Origin: Clarireedia homoeocarpa
Taxonomy: Eukaryota; Ascomycota; Leotiomycetes; Helotiales; Rutstroemiaceae
Length of the DNA stretch: 64,000 nucleotides
Reading direction: 5' to 3'
Assembly (NCBI GenBank): GCA_001465935.1
Contig: LNKV01000018.1
Coordinates: 518,542-582,541, forward strand
Below the pieces are notes generated by a model. The model saw only the letters and a program-made list of their open reading frames with translations. It was not told the origin of the DNA and searched no databases. Both the position numbers and the translations under genes were made by a program. This document shows positions 1 to 11,273 of this stretch, piece by piece; the stretch's first letter is position 1, and every line of letters starts with the position of its first letter.

Positions 1-639
1 GTGCTATCTTACGAGACGAAGTTATCACGATACAGATTGATCATAGCTGCAAATGACATACTGTCCGATCCCATAAAGAGAGGGGCGTACGATCGGTACG
101 GGGCTGGGTGGAACGGACAGCCAGAAATCCTCGATCCTCGTGATAGAACACATTCAGCAGCATGGGGAGATCAAAATAGTCATGGTTGGAGAAGTCCCGG
201 AGGTCCGAGTCAGAATGCGACCTGGGAAGATTGGGAGAGATGGTACCAACGAGATGCTAAAGGCCACCAGGAACCACAATTCGTCTCGAACACGGCATTC
301 GTCTTAATAATAGTGATATTTGCTGCGTTGGGTGGGATTGGACAAGCGACTAGAGTTGAAAATTACTCGGTAACCTTTCTTGAACAACGAGACGCTTTGC
401 ACACCAAGATGAGTAAGGAGCTCAATCAACGACGGAAAGAATCTACAACCGGGTTTGGCAGTCGGGAGGAAAGAATACACAGTTTTCTGAGGCAAAGGGA
501 TCCTACAGGTTATGGAGTAACTGACCCTCGCGACGAGGCTTACAGAAAGCTGTTGCCGAACCCTGAAATCTGCTCTAGCGAAGACATAAAGAGTCGGTCA
601 TTGGTACTATATCAGCCAAAGGACAACCCCAAAGGGTGA
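1..639 (+). CDS. J-domain (DnaJ-like) membrane protein, 5' end cut by window edge
   Basis: The frame is open from the first base and ends at TGA 637-639, leaving about 212 visible residues. The first 40 residues match the C-terminal half of a J domain (helix with AANDILSDPIKR followed by AYDRYGAGWNG). Helices I-II and the HPD motif would lie upstream of the window and cannot be checked. A W/Y-rich stretch with WEDWERWY follows, then one hydrophobic segment around visible residues 98-118 that looks like a transmembrane helix, then a charged, basic C-terminal half. J proteins stimulate Hsp70 ATPase; a single membrane anchor suggests recruitment of Hsp70 to an ER or mitochondrial membrane, but which membrane cannot be told. 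The GTG at position 1 is not a start: the gene simply continues to the left. Confidence 0.8.
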   Translation: MLSYETKLSRYRLIIAANDILSDPIKRGAYDRYGAGWNGQPEILDPRDRTHSAAWGDQNSHGWRSPGGPSQNATWEDWERWYQRDAKGHQEPQFVSNTAFVLIIVIFAALGGIGQATRVENYSVTFLEQRDALHTKMSKELNQRRKESTTGFGSREERIHSFLRQRDPTGYGVTDPRDEAYRKLLPNPEICSSEDIKSRSLVLYQPKDNPKG

Positions 640-1385
640 TAAAGTATCTACTGTCACAGAATTGGTGATATTGTCATTGCATCGGGTTATTGCTGCGATA
701 CTAATCTCATGCCTAGAACTGCGCCAAGGGGCTGCGGGGTATAAAATGCGGGGTCCTGTCCTGGCACCTCCTATCGTTGTATCTAGATCCTCACCGCTCC
801 ACAGTGATGCTTTTGAAAATGAGGCGGAGGGTGAGATCTTCCAGCTATGTATGGGTAGATGACTTGTAGATCCAAGACAGTGGCGCATTAAAGAAATGCA
901 TAGCAGCAAATGTTGGTTAGAAGGCAATGCACTACGGTGCAGCAAGACGAAATAATGAATTACATAGCCCCTCGGCACGCCACAGATGCGAATGCGCTGT
1001 ACCTGAATAATGTTTTACTTCAAACCAAACGTGCCAAAGCGTCAACGTGTAGGAAGACAGCTTCCAAGATATTCATGAACCTTTGCTTCCCATACCGTCA
1101 TAGGTCTACAGACTACATAGCACTCAGCCCCGCATCCACACACTCAGCCACATCTCAACAGCTGACTGCAAACACCTCTTGAACCCTTTAAATATACAAA
1201 AACGAAGATTGAGATCCGTCAAAGTGGCTAGAATAATAAAACATCTTCTTTACTTCCTTTCTCTACTTGGAATTATCTTTACTCTATTCATCTCATATTT
1301 CTGGAACGAAGCAGAAATCTGGGAGCATCTCACTGGGAATAAACTCAAGCTTGATCTCGAATCGAACAACGGTCAGAACGACATT
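640..1385. other. Intergenic: J-protein 3' flank and chitinase upstream region
   Basis: There is no supported gene here. The frame of the chitinase N-terminus is already open from about 1104, and positions 1179-1385 in that frame encode a basic stretch followed by a strongly hydrophobic run (IIKHLLYFLSLLGIIF), but without an ATG. This is either untranslated DNA or part of an unrecognised 5' exon. Confidence 0.5.
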
Positions 1386-2962
1386 ATGGGTGGCGGCAAC
1401 GGTTACAGATCTGTGGCGTATTTTGTCAATGTATGTCGGCCTTCCTATTTGGTAATCTGAGATGGAGGAAAGCGCTGCAGCTCAGCTGTTGCACGATCGA
1501 TGCTGTACAAGTGTGCACGATGATCGCGTGATTTCGGTCTGGGTTGGAGGTGAACCTCGAACACAGAATATGTTGCAGGACAGAAGGCAATTCAAATGCT
1601 GACAGAAATACCATTTAGTGGGCAATCTATGGGCGAAAGCATTTCCCACAAGAATTACCAGCTGATAAACTAACACACGTACTTTATGCATTTGCAAATG
1701 TTCGACCAGATTCCGGTGAAGTGTTAGTTGCCTTTCTTTCTGTTTTCGGATCCTTTACGAATACTAACACACCTAACAGTTACCTAACAGACGGATGGGC
1801 AGACACCGATATCCACTTCGAAGGTGACTCCTGGAACGACACTGGCGTCAACCTCTATGGCTGTCTCAAACAACTCAATATCCTCAAATCCCGCAACCGT
1901 TCCCTGAAAGTTCTCCTCTCCATTGGCGGCTGGACCTACTCCTCAAACTTCGCCGCCCCCGCCTCCACCGCCTCCGGCCGCGAGAAATTCGCTCAATCTT
2001 CCGTTCAGCTGATCAAAGACCTTGGCTTCGATGGCATCGACATCGATTGGGAATACCCCAAAAATGCCGACGAAGCCCAGCACTATGTTCTCCTCCTACA
2101 AGAATGTCGTCGTGCAATGGACGCCTACAGCGCCACCCTCCCAACCCCGCACCACTTTGAGCTCACCGTCGCATGTCCAGCCGGCCCGCAAAACTACAAC
2201 AAAATGGATATCGCGGGTATGAACCGCTATCTCGATTTCTGGAACCTGATGGCGTATGATTTTGCGGGGAGCTGGGATTCGCTGGCTGGTCATCAGGCGA
2301 ATATTTTTCCATCGAGGAGTAATCCGGCGAGTACGCCGTATAATGCTGAGGATGCCGTGAATCATTATATGGCGCAGGGAGTGTATAGGCATAATATTGT
2401 GTTGGGTATGCCGTTGTATGGACGGGCATTTGAGGGGACTGATGGCTTGGGGAGGGGGTATAGCGGGGTGGGGGAGGGGACGTGGGAGAATGGGGTGCAT
2501 GATTTTAAGAAGTTGCCCAAGGATGGAGCGAGGGAGATTTGCGATGAGGAGGCCCTAGCTAGTTATTGTAAGTTTTTTCTTCTTTGCTTGGGAGAGTGCA
2601 GGAAGCAAGAAGAAAAGAAGCTAATGAAATATAGCATACGATGCGTCACGAAAAGTTCTCATCTCATACGATACCGTTGAGGTAGCGCGTAAGAAGGCTC
2701 ATTATATTAGGCAGAAAGGTCTTGGTGGTGCAATGGTATGTTTTTTTGTTCTTCTCGCCAACCCCTCCTTTCTCCCTCTCTCCCTCTCATCCAACTCAAC
2801 ACTAACCCCAAACAACAGTGGTGGGAATCCAGCGCCGACCGTCCCGAGCCCGAAAACTCTCTCATCCACAACGTCGTTTCCGTCCTCGGCATCTTGGACA
2901 AATCGCCCAACTGCATTACGTATCCGCAGAGCAAGTACGAGAATTTGCGGAAGGGGTTCTAG
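1386..2962 (+). CDS. Glycoside hydrolase family 18 chitinase
   Basis: Endochitinase that cleaves beta-1,4-linked N-acetylglucosamine by the substrate-assisted retaining mechanism. Proposed exons are 1386-1430, 1619-1722, 1780-2567, 2635-2735 and 2819-2962, giving 393 residues. The hallmarks are in order: YFVNWAIYGR beta-1 strand, SIGGWTYS (about 97-104), the catalytic DGIDIDWE motif with acid/base Glu near residue 141, the substrate-binding NLMAYDFAGSW loop, GMPLYGRAF, and a closing GLGGAMWWESSAD. All introns have GT..AG ends and the joints restore family sequence exactly. Started at ATG 1386 the protein has no signal peptide, like the intracellular ChiB-type chitinases linked to autolysis. 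The open frame continues upstream through a hydrophobic segment, so a spliced, membrane-anchored or secreted form is possible. The family call is firm; the start is not. Confidence 0.9.
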
Positions 2963-3305
2963 TGGGCGAAGGAGGAAGGGAAGGGCATCGAATGAAATCT
3001 TGAGAGAAAAGTGCGAGGGAGATGCGGGGGAGGACGATCTAATACGCGAATAGGGAGGTCTATTTCTTGAGTGTTGTGTATGCAGGTTTTTCTAAAATGA
3101 AGACTAAATTGGGATTGGGGCGATTAAGCAAAAAATAATTCGGGTTAATGCATATGGGTAGTCTTTTGGTTTCTAGATATGCTTTATACTTATTTATATT
3201 CCCTCGTTTATCATTCTGGATATACATAGAGCGCCTCCCTGTCTTCCACGCATACAACACCTCATTTCCCTCCTACTTTTCTACGTATGCTCTAACCGAT
3301 CACTC

Positions 3306-3326
3306 TATCCATCCATCCATCCATCA
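3306..3326. repeat. (CATC)n microsatellite
   Basis: About five copies of the tetranucleotide ATCC/CATC in a row, within gene-poor DNA. A similar run occurs near 39259-39283. Confidence 0.85.
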
Positions 3327-5260
3327 CATATACCACTTCCTCTCACCTCCATCATCACCAGCGCAATTCCAAAACACGTTCAACCAAACCACAAGCCCAG
3401 CCCTAGGCCAGAACAGAGCAAAGTCGAAACACTCGTCCCATCAACCGCCTTCTCAAATCAACCGGCTCCCCTTATCCTATTCCATCTCAACTCCCAGCAC
3501 AATCGAAAATCGACGAAGCCCAAGTTTAGAAAGAAGGAAAGAGAGAAACCATCTCAATCAACACCACTAAGTTCGCTGTGTGTGGGAACGGTGTGGTATT
3601 CAAGTGTAGTGTAGGGGTTGAAGATGTTCGTTTCAAAAGGTACTGACTGACTTGACATACGGAGATTTCCTTTTCCTTGATAATATGAGGAAGGTGTAGT
3701 AATTTAGGTGATTGATATTTGGCTGATATTTCACCCGAGGTCGGCTCAATGAATGAGCGGTAGTAAGTAGAGGGAGGGAAGGTGGAAGAGGAGAGGGAGG
3801 AGGCGTTAAAGTTGACGACTATTCGGTACCGGATATTTTGGCGTGTTATTATTCTGCAATTGAGAAATGAGAAGGTATGGCATCTGTTGTTATGACATTG
3901 CGGTATGCTGTGAGCTGGACTTGCACTCACTCACTCACTTACCTACTCACTTACTCACTTGGAAAGAATCTAATATGAAACTGAGCATACGACAATCCCC
4001 AGATGTCAAGTACTGCTCAGCATCGTGAATACTGTGTACAGTATGCAAAAGGGGTCGCACGATCCTCCAACAAGAGAAGACAGGACAAGATAAATAGAGG
4101 AGAGATCGGCGCCAGCATCTGTCAACAACTTCACTCAACCATCAGCACCAGAAAGCATATTAGCCATCACCACAAAGCAACACGCGCATCAAACCCACTC
4201 CCCGAGCAGTGCACAACCACAACTGCCGTCGCTTAGTCCCGGGATATATAATAGGTACCTTGCACTAGAACAAAAAGTTCTAGTTCTGTATTTACCTTCT
4301 CGGCTGTCTCTCCATCCTCGATATATATTTTAAGGAAAAACAAAACATAGTAAAGCCGAGACAAGTGCGTGCGCGCTATGTAGATATAGATAAATAGCAT
4401 AACTTTATGAAGACATCTACCCCGAAACAAAATCTTAAAAGAAACTCCTTTTCCTCCGACAGCACCCAGCCCAGATGCGGTCCGAGCGAAGCAGTCATGT
4501 CCCCGCTTCGGAGAGAGTGCGTGTAAGAAATAAAACCCTTTTTTTCTTTTTCCCCTTCTTTTGGGTCGCTTGATTGCTGATACTGATAATAGAAGGGGGA
4601 GAAACAGAGAAACAGAAACTACAAAGGATGATCGAGTGTTTTGTTCCACTTTGAAATTTGGTGCTGGTGCAAGCGAGCGGAGTTCCCGAGGGGAGGAGAG
4701 GGGTCGTGTTGGTAGGGAGTAGATACTGTAGGTATGATGGTTGATCTCCTAGTTACGCACTTGAGTAGATAGATGCATGGTTCTTAATTTCCCAAAGTGG
4801 AATATATTCGTGACGCAGAAGAGCATTTGGTTTCTGCAGTACTACTTGCATCGACTAGTGCGTGTATGCGTGTATAATGAAGTTCAGAAAACCTAGAGCA
4901 CCCTAGCGTACCATGTCGAAGTATATAAGGAAGGTAGCTACTCCGATGTACCCGTATCCTGCAGAAACAGGTTTGGCCAAGAAGCTTCCGGGGGGGCAGA
5001 AAATTCATTCGAAACATGAATCATGTTGGGTCTGCTCGAAGCCAAGAGGTATGTCATGTGTATTGGGTTGTCTCGGATATGTGAACGGGACGGGTAAGAG
5101 GAATAGGATAGATAGTATAAGAGAACGGGGACGTACGGACTCCGGGGGTACTTCATAGATACACTTCACTACAGCACCTAGAGAAAGTCGAATTGGGAGC
5201 GACAAGAGGAGCCGCGGTTGGTCGGCTTTGATGTAGATATTATGCTTGGGTACGGCTTTG

Positions 5261-5329
5261 TGGTCAGTGACATGCTGGGTCAGTGGACATGCTGGGTCAG
5301 TGACATGCTGGGTCAGTGACATGCTGGGA
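5261..5329. repeat. 16-bp tandem repeat, four copies
   Basis: Four head-to-tail copies of GGGTCAGTGACATGCT. The first differs at its first base (TGGTCAGTG), the second carries one extra G (GTGGACATG), and the last two are identical. There is no spacer structure, so this is a minisatellite and not CRISPR. Confidence 0.9.
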
Positions 5330-6816
5330 AGAGTGATGATCTACAAAACTACAACGACGGAGGAAAAGCAAAGTCAAAAGGGAGGAGAAGAACTTTCAGG
5401 GAAAAGGAGGGGACGGGGGTGGGTTTCGTTCTGTGATATCATGAAAGTCGATTGATGCTCGCCGTGCCCGATCTCGTGTCGCCTCTTTGCCGTTTAAGAA
5501 GTAGGTGACGCCGAAGATGCGGTTCGGTAGCGATGTGTAAGACCTACTGCATGTTGAGGAGGTGATGTGCAAAACGGTTTGAATGTTTCCTTCTGCGCGT
5601 AGGGCAGGCATGTACGAAGTTAGCAGTAGTCTTACGACACTCAACCAATTATGCAAGGTACCGTATCTAAGTGAACACATGATTATCAATGAAAAGCGCA
5701 CGGCCTATCTGAAACTGCAATTGGGATAGCGTGGCGGGCGTGGGTTGGCTTTGATGAGTAGATTGGGCTTAGCTGCGGGTGTTACATGCTGTTTTGGGTG
5801 AGAGGAGAGGGAAAAGGGCTGCTAGAGAGATTGCGAATGTGCTTTTGCTTGCGTCGGTCCCTTTTGGTGATCAGGGTGTGAGCTGTTTGTGAGCACTGAA
5901 GTGGGGAAGCAAGAGGGGGAGTGGATACTGGGTAGGTACGAAGTAGATGGATAGATAGATGGTTTGCATACTGTAATGATGGGGTTTGCTTGTTTGTATC
6001 GAGCAGTTCGAAACATCTTGGTGAGCGGGATTTCTCTCGTGTTCCTGGACAGATTGCCGCGAATAGGTTGCTAAAGTTTCATGTGTCAGAACGACGGAGG
6101 ATGTCCTCCTCCCCTTTCTCTTGCGCCGATGGAGAAGGACAAAACATCCGAAGCCACCGAAGGACCTCACAAGAACAGATATCACGGTTTCGAAAAGGGA
6201 ACAGCCCCAACCCCAAAGTAGTTGGTGAGGTGTGATAGATCGTCATTTGATCGGTTCCTCTTGTCGCTAAAGCAATTTCGCCATCTAAAAATTCCCTGAC
6301 AAACAGAGTGGGGAGTTTCTAGTCAGGTACAAGATGGAAAAATGGATGCGCAGGTTCCACAAAAAGGTTTAAGGATGAATCGATGATACCCAGGATACCC
6401 AGAAGGTAGAGCAGAGCTGTCGTTAGCTGGCTGTCGGGTGTCGCTAGGACGGACTTCTGTTGCATTGCATTGCTGTGATCCGTATGCATGTATCCTTTGG
6501 GTGGTGATAAAAGAAGAAGCAGATGGAAGAGTGTGAGCGAGCTTAGCTGTCCTCTACCTCTAGCTGTGGGAAGGTCTGGACTACTGTCTCTTCAATAGTA
6601 GACAAGAGAGAACTAATTGCACACCGCCAACCACTGCGGTTCTGACTAATAAGCATAAATAATGATTAGATGTGAAGCGTAAAGTAAATCTCCGATTCGA
6701 TAATCTTACATTAGCAGCACAAAGTAGCACTCGGCATACCGCACTTTGTACAGATTTGTACAGATACTACCCCGGTGCTACACACACTCTTCCTGGCCTC
6801 ATATCCTCATCCAGCA

Positions 6817-7350
6817 ATGATATCGAAGAACACCTTGAGAAGGTTCCAAAGAAACGTGGAAGTTGTCAGGGAAAAGATTCCAGATCCTAATTTAGCTTCA
6901 GCATTTCCCTATTTGCTTCAATATCAATGCTCCGCCATCGAAGGGATTGAGAAGAGCATCCTAAAAGGCTATAAGGCGAGAAATCCCACGCGCAATTGTT
7001 GTATCGTATCTTCCTCTGATGCGATTTTTAATCTTTGGAGCCTTCAAGGCTTCGATTCCTCTTCGCACCCAAACGCTTCTGGGGCTGACGCGACAGCTGG
7101 TGGGTGGATTAGATGGATGTTCCTTTCATGCTTTGGCGAGACAGTGAAGGGGGTTTGGTTGGTCTTATTATGTCCAGAAGGAATTGGAAGTTCCAAAGAG
7201 ATATCTTTAGAAGAGAGGACGAACATGATGATAAGGTTATTATTGAACGTGCGCGGCTTTCTTGGACAGCCACATCAAGTCATGGAAATGTTGCGATTTC
7301 TTTGGTCTAGATCAGCCACATTAGATTTCATGAATTTAAATTATACATAG
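6817..7350 (+). CDS. Possible hypothetical protein, 177 aa, unrecognised
   Basis: This is the longest unbroken ATG-started frame in the interval between the chitinase and the RasGAP gene. I do not recognise a family. The first half is mixed-charge and helical in look (start MISKNTLRRFQRN). The middle has a tryptophan/glycine patch (GGWIRWMFLSCF) and a hydrophobic stretch (VWLVLLCPEG), and the end is AT-rich. No clear splice sites extend it on either side. It could be a small lineage-specific protein, the fragment of a decayed gene, or chance. Codon use is unremarkable, which does not help. Confidence 0.25.
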   Translation: MISKNTLRRFQRNVEVVREKIPDPNLASAFPYLLQYQCSAIEGIEKSILKGYKARNPTRNCCIVSSSDAIFNLWSLQGFDSSSHPNASGADATAGGWIRWMFLSCFGETVKGVWLVLLCPEGIGSSKEISLEERTNMMIRLLLNVRGFLGQPHQVMEMLRFLWSRSATLDFMNLNYT

Positions 7351-7398
7351 TATGTTGCCTCCACAAGGGCCAGTCACATTCACCTCAAGCTTTTGTAC

Positions 7399-7472
7399 GA
7401 CTAGGACTACAACTACGACTAGGACTACAACTACGACTACGACTTACGACTAGGACTACAACTACGACTACC
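7399..7472. repeat. GACTAGGACTACAACTAC minisatellite
   Basis: An 18-bp unit occurs three times (7399-7416, 7417-7434 and about 7448-7465), with shorter GACTAC pieces between and after. The units are almost identical, suggesting recent slippage. Confidence 0.85.
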
Positions 7473-7734
7473 TAGGCACGCACAAGGTTGTGGTTACCCC
7501 TGACCCTTTTTTCATGTTGTTTCATATTCTCCGGACTTACTTAGGCTCGAGAGAAAAGAGGGAAAAGAGGGAAATCTCTCTTCTTACACACTCGCTCTCT
7601 TGCTAGCCATACGCCTCTCTGCCAAGGTTGGGATCAATTTCAATTGATTTGAGCGCAAGACGGAAGGGAAGCTTTTGATTCATCAATCTCAGAAACCGGA
7701 CTTTCGACCTCTTAATTCCAGCTTCTCTAAACTT

Positions 7735-7800
7735 CTTCCCTCCTCCTCTCCCTCTCCCTCTCCCTCTCTCTCTCTCCCCCTCTCCCTCTACTCCCTCATC
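7735..7800. repeat. CT-rich microsatellite tract
   Basis: A near-pure pyrimidine run dominated by CCCTCT and CTCT units, about 930 bp ahead of the RasGAP start. Possible nucleosome-excluding promoter element. Confidence 0.8.
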
Positions 7801-8727
7801 CCACCCAAGGAACTTGGTGTCCAAGACGTCCGACAGCGTACCATACTCTGTACAAAACATCTGTTGCCTTCAAGCTTTGCAGTCGCTCCTTTAACCCAGC
7901 ATTCCGTACCCCTCGCGCCGTTTCCTTCCTGATAAGCTGCCAAATGACCGTTTGGACGAAGCAACTCCAGCAATCAACGCAAAAGTAGCAAATCGTCGAA
8001 CGGCTCAGCGTCAGGACAGCTCGAAATTGTACAAAAAAGTACAGTGCATTCAAATATTAGACCCTCAATCCTGTCGCGACCCAGTTTCCCGGCGTCGTTT
8101 CAATACATAAGCTCATATAACTTGCCGCCAAAATTCTCCAAACGCCTATCTCTTACATATCACAAATACATAACCTACAAGGCATAATCCACACTTCTTT
8201 TTTTCCCCGTAACAGAAACCTGACCTGGATGCGGAACTTTTCGCGATAACGGCTGCAGCTTCCATACCTATTTCTATCTGAATCATCGACGTTCGCATTG
8301 AAAGAACTCTCTACAGAATTCTCTACACAAGACTCTCGTAAATTAATTTGGGCTCCAAACCCGAGTGGCTCGCTGGTCGAATTACAAGCCGTCTTCGAAA
8401 TATTTCACGGAGCCTCGTTTTCTATCAATCGAACCATCGCATTCATTCACTTGCTCCTCACGAGAATCTATTCCTTCGAAATTTGCTCACACTTACAAAC
8501 ATCTCCCCATCTCGAAGAGATTGAAGTACATAACATACCATACCATAATTGCGAAATCATCATTCATAGCGATACCTCGAACCAACCAACCATCTAAAGA
8601 GATCGGCGAATTTCTTTGTTCTTTCGCGACACGGCGTTACAAATATCCCGCTTCAAGTACGACGAGAGACATTGGAACCTCAAACTAATCTTGCAGATAT
8701 CGGGCGTGCGAGAACAATACTACAAAT

Positions 8728-11273
8728 ATGAGCGTAATGCTTCAGACCCCATCCCGGGCCTCAACAGCATCCTCATCCTCCTTCCAACCGGTCTCCCGCC
8801 AGAACACCATGTCTTCGCACGATGGGGCTCGATCTGCCCGACAATCAAAGCGATATTCCATGACGACTTTATATCTATCGATGTCTGCGAATGAAAAGGA
8901 TTTGGAGATTGAGGACGATCTTGCCAAGGGTAAGAATTGCAGGCGCAATTGGATTCTAGAAGTGATGCTGATAATCCTTTGTAGCACAAAAGGTTCTGCG
9001 GGAACTCAAGTCGAAAATCTCATCACAATCAAAGAAGAATTTCGTGTTGGAAAAGGACGTTAGATATTTAGATTCGCGGATCGCATTGCTGATCCAGAAT
9101 CGAATGGCCCTGGAAGAGGTATGAGTATCTCTACTAGAGTAGATCAACAGACACTAACGGTCCACCAGCAAAACGAAGTTGCTAGCCATCTTGAAGATGC
9201 AACAGATTTACAGGAAGGTTTCTTCCCCAACGATGATAAGACACAGAAATATGGCAATCTTTTGTTCCTTTTACAGTCCGAACCTCGACATATTGCGCAT
9301 CTTTGCCGTTTGGTCACAATGGCCGAGATTGATTCTTTACTTCAAACAGTCATGTTCACAATTTATGGTAATCAATATGAGAGTCGTGAAGAGCATCTTC
9401 TCTTAACTATGTTTCAGGTAAGAGCAGTGGTAAGAACTCAAATATGTAGTGCTGACATTGATCTTCTAGTCCGTCTTAACCTACCAATTCGATAACACCC
9501 CCGAATACTCCTCCCTTCTACGTGCAAATACCCCTGTTTCGCGAATGATGACTACGTACACTCGAAGAGGCCCCGGACAGAGTTACCTGAAGACGGTGCT
9601 CGCAGACAGGATTAATGGACTCATTGAGTTGAAGGACCTTGATTTGGAGATTAACCCGCTAAAGGTCTATGAAAGGATGATTGAGCAGATCGAGATGGAA
9701 ACAGGAGGTTTGCCAGCATCGCTACCCCGGGGAGTCACAGCAGAACAAGCGGCAGAAAATATGCAAGTACAGGCTATCATCGAGCCAAGGTTGACGATGC
9801 TTATGGAGATCGCAAACGGATTTCTTTCGACAATCATCGACGGGCTTGAGGAGACACCATATGGAATTAGATGGATTTGCAAGCAAATCCGAAGCTTGAC
9901 GAAGAGGAAATACCCTGACGCCAATGATCAAGTAGTCTGCACACTCATTGGAGGATTCTTCTTCCTGCGATTTATCAACCCCGCTATTGTTACCCCGAAA
10001 TCGTATATGCTCATAGATGGAACCCCTGCGGATCGCCCTCGACGAACATTGACTTTGATCGCCAAGATGCTTCAGAATCTGGCTAACAAGCCTTCTTATG
10101 CGAAGGAGCCATATATGGCTAAACTTCAACCATTCGTTCAGCACAACAAGGAGAGGGTAAACAAATTCATGCTTGACCTTTGCGAGGTACAGGATTTCTA
10201 TGAGAGTTTGGAAATGGATAATTATGTTGCATTGTCCAAGAAGGATTTGGAACTCTCGATTACGCTCAACGAAGTTTATGCCACCCATGCTCTTCTCGAC
10301 AAACACAGCGCCGAGCTTAACAAGGATGAAAATTCACACTTGGCGGTTATCTTGGCAGACTTAGGACCAGCACCAGCTCAGTTGCCAAGAAAGGAGAACA
10401 GAGCGATCAATCTACCGCTCTTCAGTAAATGGGAAACGGCGATTGACGATTTGACGGCTGCCCTCGATATCACACAAGAGGAGGTTTACTTTATGGAAGC
10501 CAAGTCGACGTTCGTTCAAATCATGAGATCGATACCAAGTAACAGTGCAGTAGCGAGAAGGCCACTTCGTCTAGAAAGGGTGGCAGATGCTGCAGGACAA
10601 TACCGCAACGATGCTGTGATGGTCCGAAAGGGGATTCGGGCGCTTGAATTGTTAAGTCAGCTGCAGGAGCTGGGAGTCATCGATAAATCAGATGGATTTA
10701 GTCTTCTGAGGGATGAAGTTGAACAAGAGCTTCAACATCTTGGTTCGCTGAAAGATGGTGTAATCTTGGAGACACAAAAGCTCGAGGAAGTATTTAAGAC
10801 AATTCGAGACCACAACACATACCTTGTTGGTCAGCTCGAAACCTACAAGAGCTATTTACACAACGTTCGAAGCCAGAGTGAAGGTACAAAAAGAAAGCAG
10901 CAGAAGCACCAGGTGTTGGGACCATACAAGTTTACACATCAAGAATTGGAGAAGCAGGGAGTCATCCAGAAGAGTAACGTACCTGACAACAGGAGAGCAA
11001 ATATATACTTCAACTTCACAAGTCCATTGCCAGGAACTTTTGTTATTTCGCTTCATTATAAAGGTATTTCTTATTCCTTCGGATGGCTATTTATCAATGC
11101 TAACCTACCTAGGGCGAAACCGTGGTCTACTTGAGCTTGACCTCAAACTTGATGATTTGCTTGAAATGCAAAAAGATAATCAGGAAGATCTTGATCTAGA
11201 ATACGTTCAATTCAACGTACCCAAGGTTCTTTCTCTCCTGAACAAGCGATTCGCAAGAAAGAAAGGGTGGTAA
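8728..11273 (+). CDS. gap1: Ras GTPase-activating protein of the Gap1/Sar1 (IQGAP-related) type
   Basis: Stimulates GTP hydrolysis by Ras, lowering Ras-cAMP and morphogenesis signalling; S. pombe Gap1/Sar1 and Aspergillus GapA are the reference members. Five exons (8728-8929, 8985-9118, 9169-9417, 9470-11063, 11113-11273) give 779 residues, close to the length known for the yeast protein. The N-terminus is a Ser/Gln-rich tail, followed by a short helical region. The RasGAP domain carries the arginine finger in LLRANTPVSRM (Arg near 213) and the FLRFINPAIVTP signature. The C-terminal RasGAP_C region contains KKKQQ-type basic segments and VPKVLSLLNKRF. There are no calponin-homology or IQ repeats, which separates it from true IQGAPs. 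All joints keep frame and start ATG 8728 follows an A-rich leader. The symbol is by homology. Confidence 0.93.

Larger units (their letters stand above)
2963..6816. other. Gene-poor stretch with simple repeats
   Basis: Nothing here could be supported as a gene. ORFs up to about 140 codons occur on both strands, but they overlap each other, lack family resemblance and do not join across plausible introns. The stretch holds a (CATC)n run near 3306-3325, an ACTC-rich run near 3918-3960 and a 16-bp tandem repeat at 5261-5329. It may hold long untranslated regions or non-coding transcripts. Confidence 0.4.
7351..8727. other. Upstream region / probable leader of the RasGAP gene
   Basis: The 1.4 kb holds no supported gene. 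It contains a minisatellite (7399-7472), a long CT tract (7735-7800) and a CAAC/TACC-rich sequence near 8500-8600 that looks like a fungal 5' leader. Pyrimidine tracts followed by A-rich leader DNA are typical of fungal promoters and transcription start zones. Confidence 0.4.

Noticed and set aside
2096..2500. Antisense ORF of 134 codons within the chitinase
   Set aside because: Mirror of a GC-biased coding exon; no independent support.
4233..4649. 138-codon minus-strand ORF with a signal-peptide-like start
   Set aside because: After the hydrophobic start it becomes random, basic sequence; probably chance in AT-rich DNA.
5261..5329. CRISPR-like array
   Set aside because: The copies are directly adjacent without spacers, and the genome is eukaryotic.
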